Source of the DNA: JBBDWZ01 sp050732575
GTDB taxonomy: Bacteria; Gemmatimonadota; Gemmatimonadetes; Longimicrobiales; RSA9
Direction of reading: 5' to 3'
Length of the DNA stretch: 14,159 bases
Assembly: GCA_050732575.1 (NCBI GenBank)
Contig: JBOHRF010000116.1
Location: 1-14,159, forward strand
The stretch's first letter is position 1. Each line of letters begins with the position of its first letter. The notes beneath the pieces were generated by a model. It did no database searches. It was not told where the DNA came from and worked only from the letters and a program-made list of their open reading frames with translations. Both the position numbers and the translations under genes were made by a program. Shown one piece after another: positions 12,507 to 14,159 of the stretch.

Positions 12507-14159
12507 TCAGAATCGCTTGCGCTCCTGGAGATTCGCCATGATGTCTTCGCGGCGCAGCCAGACCGAGCGCAGCTCCTGGCGCGCGAACAACGGCAATTGG
12601 TCGGTTCGATGAGGCGAGCCAGGCTGACTGGCATTGCCATAAGGCAGGAGCGCGGAGGCGCGAACAGTTCGGCCGAACTCGATCACCGCAATGAACGAGT
12701 CGCCACCGCTTGCCGTGTAGCGCGCACCCGAGCGCTCGAAGTTGAGCACGCGAAAGGAGCCCAGATCGTCGCCCGCACCATTCGCAGGCAGATCGAGCGA
12801 ATCACGCTGCAGCCGGTAGACATCACCCCAGGGCACGTCGAGCGCCCCATACAGCCGCTCGACCCGACCGGCCGCCTCATCGAGCGTGGCCACCGCCTGG
12901 ACGGCATCACTCAGACCGTCCGGTGTAGTCAGCGGTCGCGTTTCACTCCAACGCACGGCAAAGATCGAGTTGCCCGGCCAGCGCTTTTGCTCGGCTTCAC
13001 GCATGAACGCTTGAAACAACACCGCACCCCGACTGCCGGCATTCGCGGAACGGTCCCACCGAGCGAGCACTTCAGCCGCGCGTCGCGCGCGCGACGTACC
13101 GCGCGCGCGTGTGGCAGCAACCAACTCATCCAGGATCCGGTCCGCCAGCTCGAGTCGCGTTGAACGTTGATAGGCGATCAACTCTTCGAACGTGATGGAT
13201 GAATCGGCCGCCAACATGCGCAGTGAATGTTGAGGTCGAAAGCGCGGCGGAGAGCGCGGCGCAAAATACGGTGGATAGCGACCCGGATCGAGCGCAGCCG
13301 GCAAGGTCGTTGTCCAGGGCGGATCGTTGGCGTTCTGAAGCCAGCCTGTGGAAGGATCCACTACTACCGGCAAATCCGCAAAATCGTGGGTCTCGGTCCA
13401 CACCAGGGCCGACGTATCCCCGGGCACGGGCCGGCTCCAGAACGACCAGTCGCCGCGCGCCCGCTTGGGAATGCGGCCGTTGAACACATGCATGATCCGA
13501 CCATCGCGATCGGCGTACATGATCGTGAACATGGGAAGTTGCAGCGGGCGGATGGCCTCCTCGAATTCGCGCAACGAACGAGCTCTGGCCATCTCCCAGG
13601 TCTGCTGGAACAGGTGAGGCTGATCGTTGCCCGCTACCCGCAACGCCAGCGCCCGGGTAGCGTTGGCTGCCAACACAGGGCCCTGCACCGAGTGCAGCAC
13701 CACCAACGTGTCCGTGCGTTCCCCTTGTTCCGTGCGCACGCGCAGCAGCTCCACCGTGCGATCGAATGCGCGCACACCGCCGTTCCAGCGATAGCCGCCG
13801 GGCACCAGCGTGAGCTCATAGAGGTCTGCGCCGTCGATTGTATTGACCGTGTGAGTCCAGCCCAGTCTTTCGTTGAAACCAATACTCACTAGCGGGAAAC
13901 CAACCAGCGCAGCACCATACAAATCCAGGTCGGTCGAGTTGAGATGCGCTTCGAACCAGGTGAACAGGTCTCCCCACGGCAGGTGTGGGTTGGCCAGCAA
14001 AAGGGCGTTGCCACTGGCCGAGCGTTGCGGCGCCACCGCCCAGGCATTGGAACCGCCGCCCGAGAGCGTTTCGCCAGCGGCGCGCATCATGCCCGGACTG
14101 GCCAGGAATGTGTAATGGATGACTCGATTGACGTGTGCCAGCACGTCACTGGGCAGGAT
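12507..14159 (-). CDS. Penicillin acylase-family Ntn-hydrolase (Ser nucleophile), N-terminus outside window
   Basis: 550 residues visible; the start, signal peptide and most of the alpha chain lie beyond the right edge, where the frame is still open. These enzymes are exported precursors that cut themselves at Gly-Ser to free the N-terminal Ser of the beta chain, then hydrolyse amides such as penicillins or acyl-homoserine lactones. The processing site is GGG-SNAWAV, with the nucleophile Ser at nt 14049-14051. Counting that Ser as beta-1, His is beta-23 (ANPHLPW), as in PvdQ-type acylases. WTHTVN at about beta-65 to 70 and LQNANDPPW (with Asn at about beta-240 to 242) fit the oxyanion-hole residues. 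The substrate (acyl-homoserine lactone, peptide or other amide) cannot be read from the sequence. It is followed after 18 bp by the macro-domain gene. Confidence 0.93.
   Translation of the reverse strand: MLPSDVLAHVNRVIHYTFLASPGMMRAAGETLSGGGSNAWAVAPQRSASGNALLLANPHLPWGDLFTWFEAHLNSTDLDLYGAALVGFPLVSIGFNERLGWTHTVNTIDGADLYELTLVPGGYRWNGGVRAFDRTVELLRVRTEQGERTDTLVVLHSVQGPVLAANATRALALRVAGNDQPHLFQQTWEMARARSLREFEEAIRPLQLPMFTIMYADRDGRIMHVFNGRIPKRARGDWSFWSRPVPGDTSALVWTETHDFADLPVVVDPSTGWLQNANDPPWTTTLPAALDPGRYPPYFAPRSPPRFRPQHSLRMLAADSSITFEELIAYQRSTRLELADRILDELVAATRARGTSRARRAAEVLARWDRSANAGSRGAVLFQAFMREAEQKRWPGNSIFAVRWSETRPLTTPDGLSDAVQAVATLDEAAGRVERLYGALDVPWGDVYRLQRDSLDLPANGAGDDLGSFRVLNFERSGARYTASGGDSFIAVIEFGRTVRASALLPYGNASQPGSPHRTDQLPLFARQELRSVWLRREDIMANLQERKRF

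Noticed and set aside
12474..13163. A 229-codon plus-strand frame opposite the acylase gene
   Set aside because: Antisense shadow; the acylase frame carries the processing Ser, His and Asn motifs.
1..14159. CRISPR array, tRNA, rRNA, insertion sequence, toxin-antitoxin or known defence system
   Set aside because: I saw no spaced direct repeats of array type, no RNA-gene signatures, no transposase and no defence domain; the macro-domain gene has no DarT-like partner beside it, so a DarTG-type system is not supported.

Overview
This is a gene-dense, high-GC bacterial window of ordinary chromosomal character, with 14 protein genes (two cut by the window edges). I see no tRNA, rRNA, CRISPR array, transposase or phage gene. 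The gene mix suggests an environmental Gram-negative bacterium: lipoproteins, a Tat-exported protein, an S9 peptidase, a penicillin-acylase-type hydrolase, a SWIB protein with a lysine/alanine tail, and a DAACS transporter with an atypical TM7 motif. A Gemmatimonadota-like or similar soil lineage is my best guess, but this is inference only; no marker gene is present.

Layout. Positions 1-2883 (+ strand): the C-terminal end of an S9 serine peptidase, a dicarboxylate/amino-acid symporter homologue, a YbhB/PEBP-like protein and MsrA, closely spaced. Positions 2922-4751 hold three poorly known envelope genes: a small secreted or membrane protein (-), a lipoprotein (+) and a polytopic membrane protein (-). 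The last two overlap tail to tail. Positions 5033-7811 (+): a lipoprotein-like DUF4015 putative glycoside hydrolase and a Tat-exported LanC-like protein with a Cys-Cys-Gly (CCG) zinc motif. Positions 7827-10888 (-): an apparent three-gene operon in the order APC permease, creatininase-family amidohydrolase, TPR protein, ending at a strong hairpin shared with the LanC-like gene. Positions 11086-11292 (+): a small membrane protein followed by a hairpin terminator. Positions 11375-14159 (-): a penicillin acylase-family hydrolase (its start lies beyond the window), a macro-domain protein directly downstream of it, then a SWIB-domain protein with a histone-H1-like tail.

How the genes work together. 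Only two groupings look functional. The APC permease and creatininase-family enzyme suggest uptake and hydrolysis of a nitrogenous amide or cyclic compound, with the exported TPR protein translationally coupled to them. The acylase and macro-domain genes are 18 bp apart and probably co-transcribed. The rest looks like unrelated neighbours.

The observation I rate highest is the LanC-like protein. It combines a Tat signal, seven Gly-rich toroid repeats and a CCG-type three-cysteine zinc site, without any lanthipeptide dehydratase or precursor in view. I found no convincing multi-gene novel defence or biosynthetic system here.
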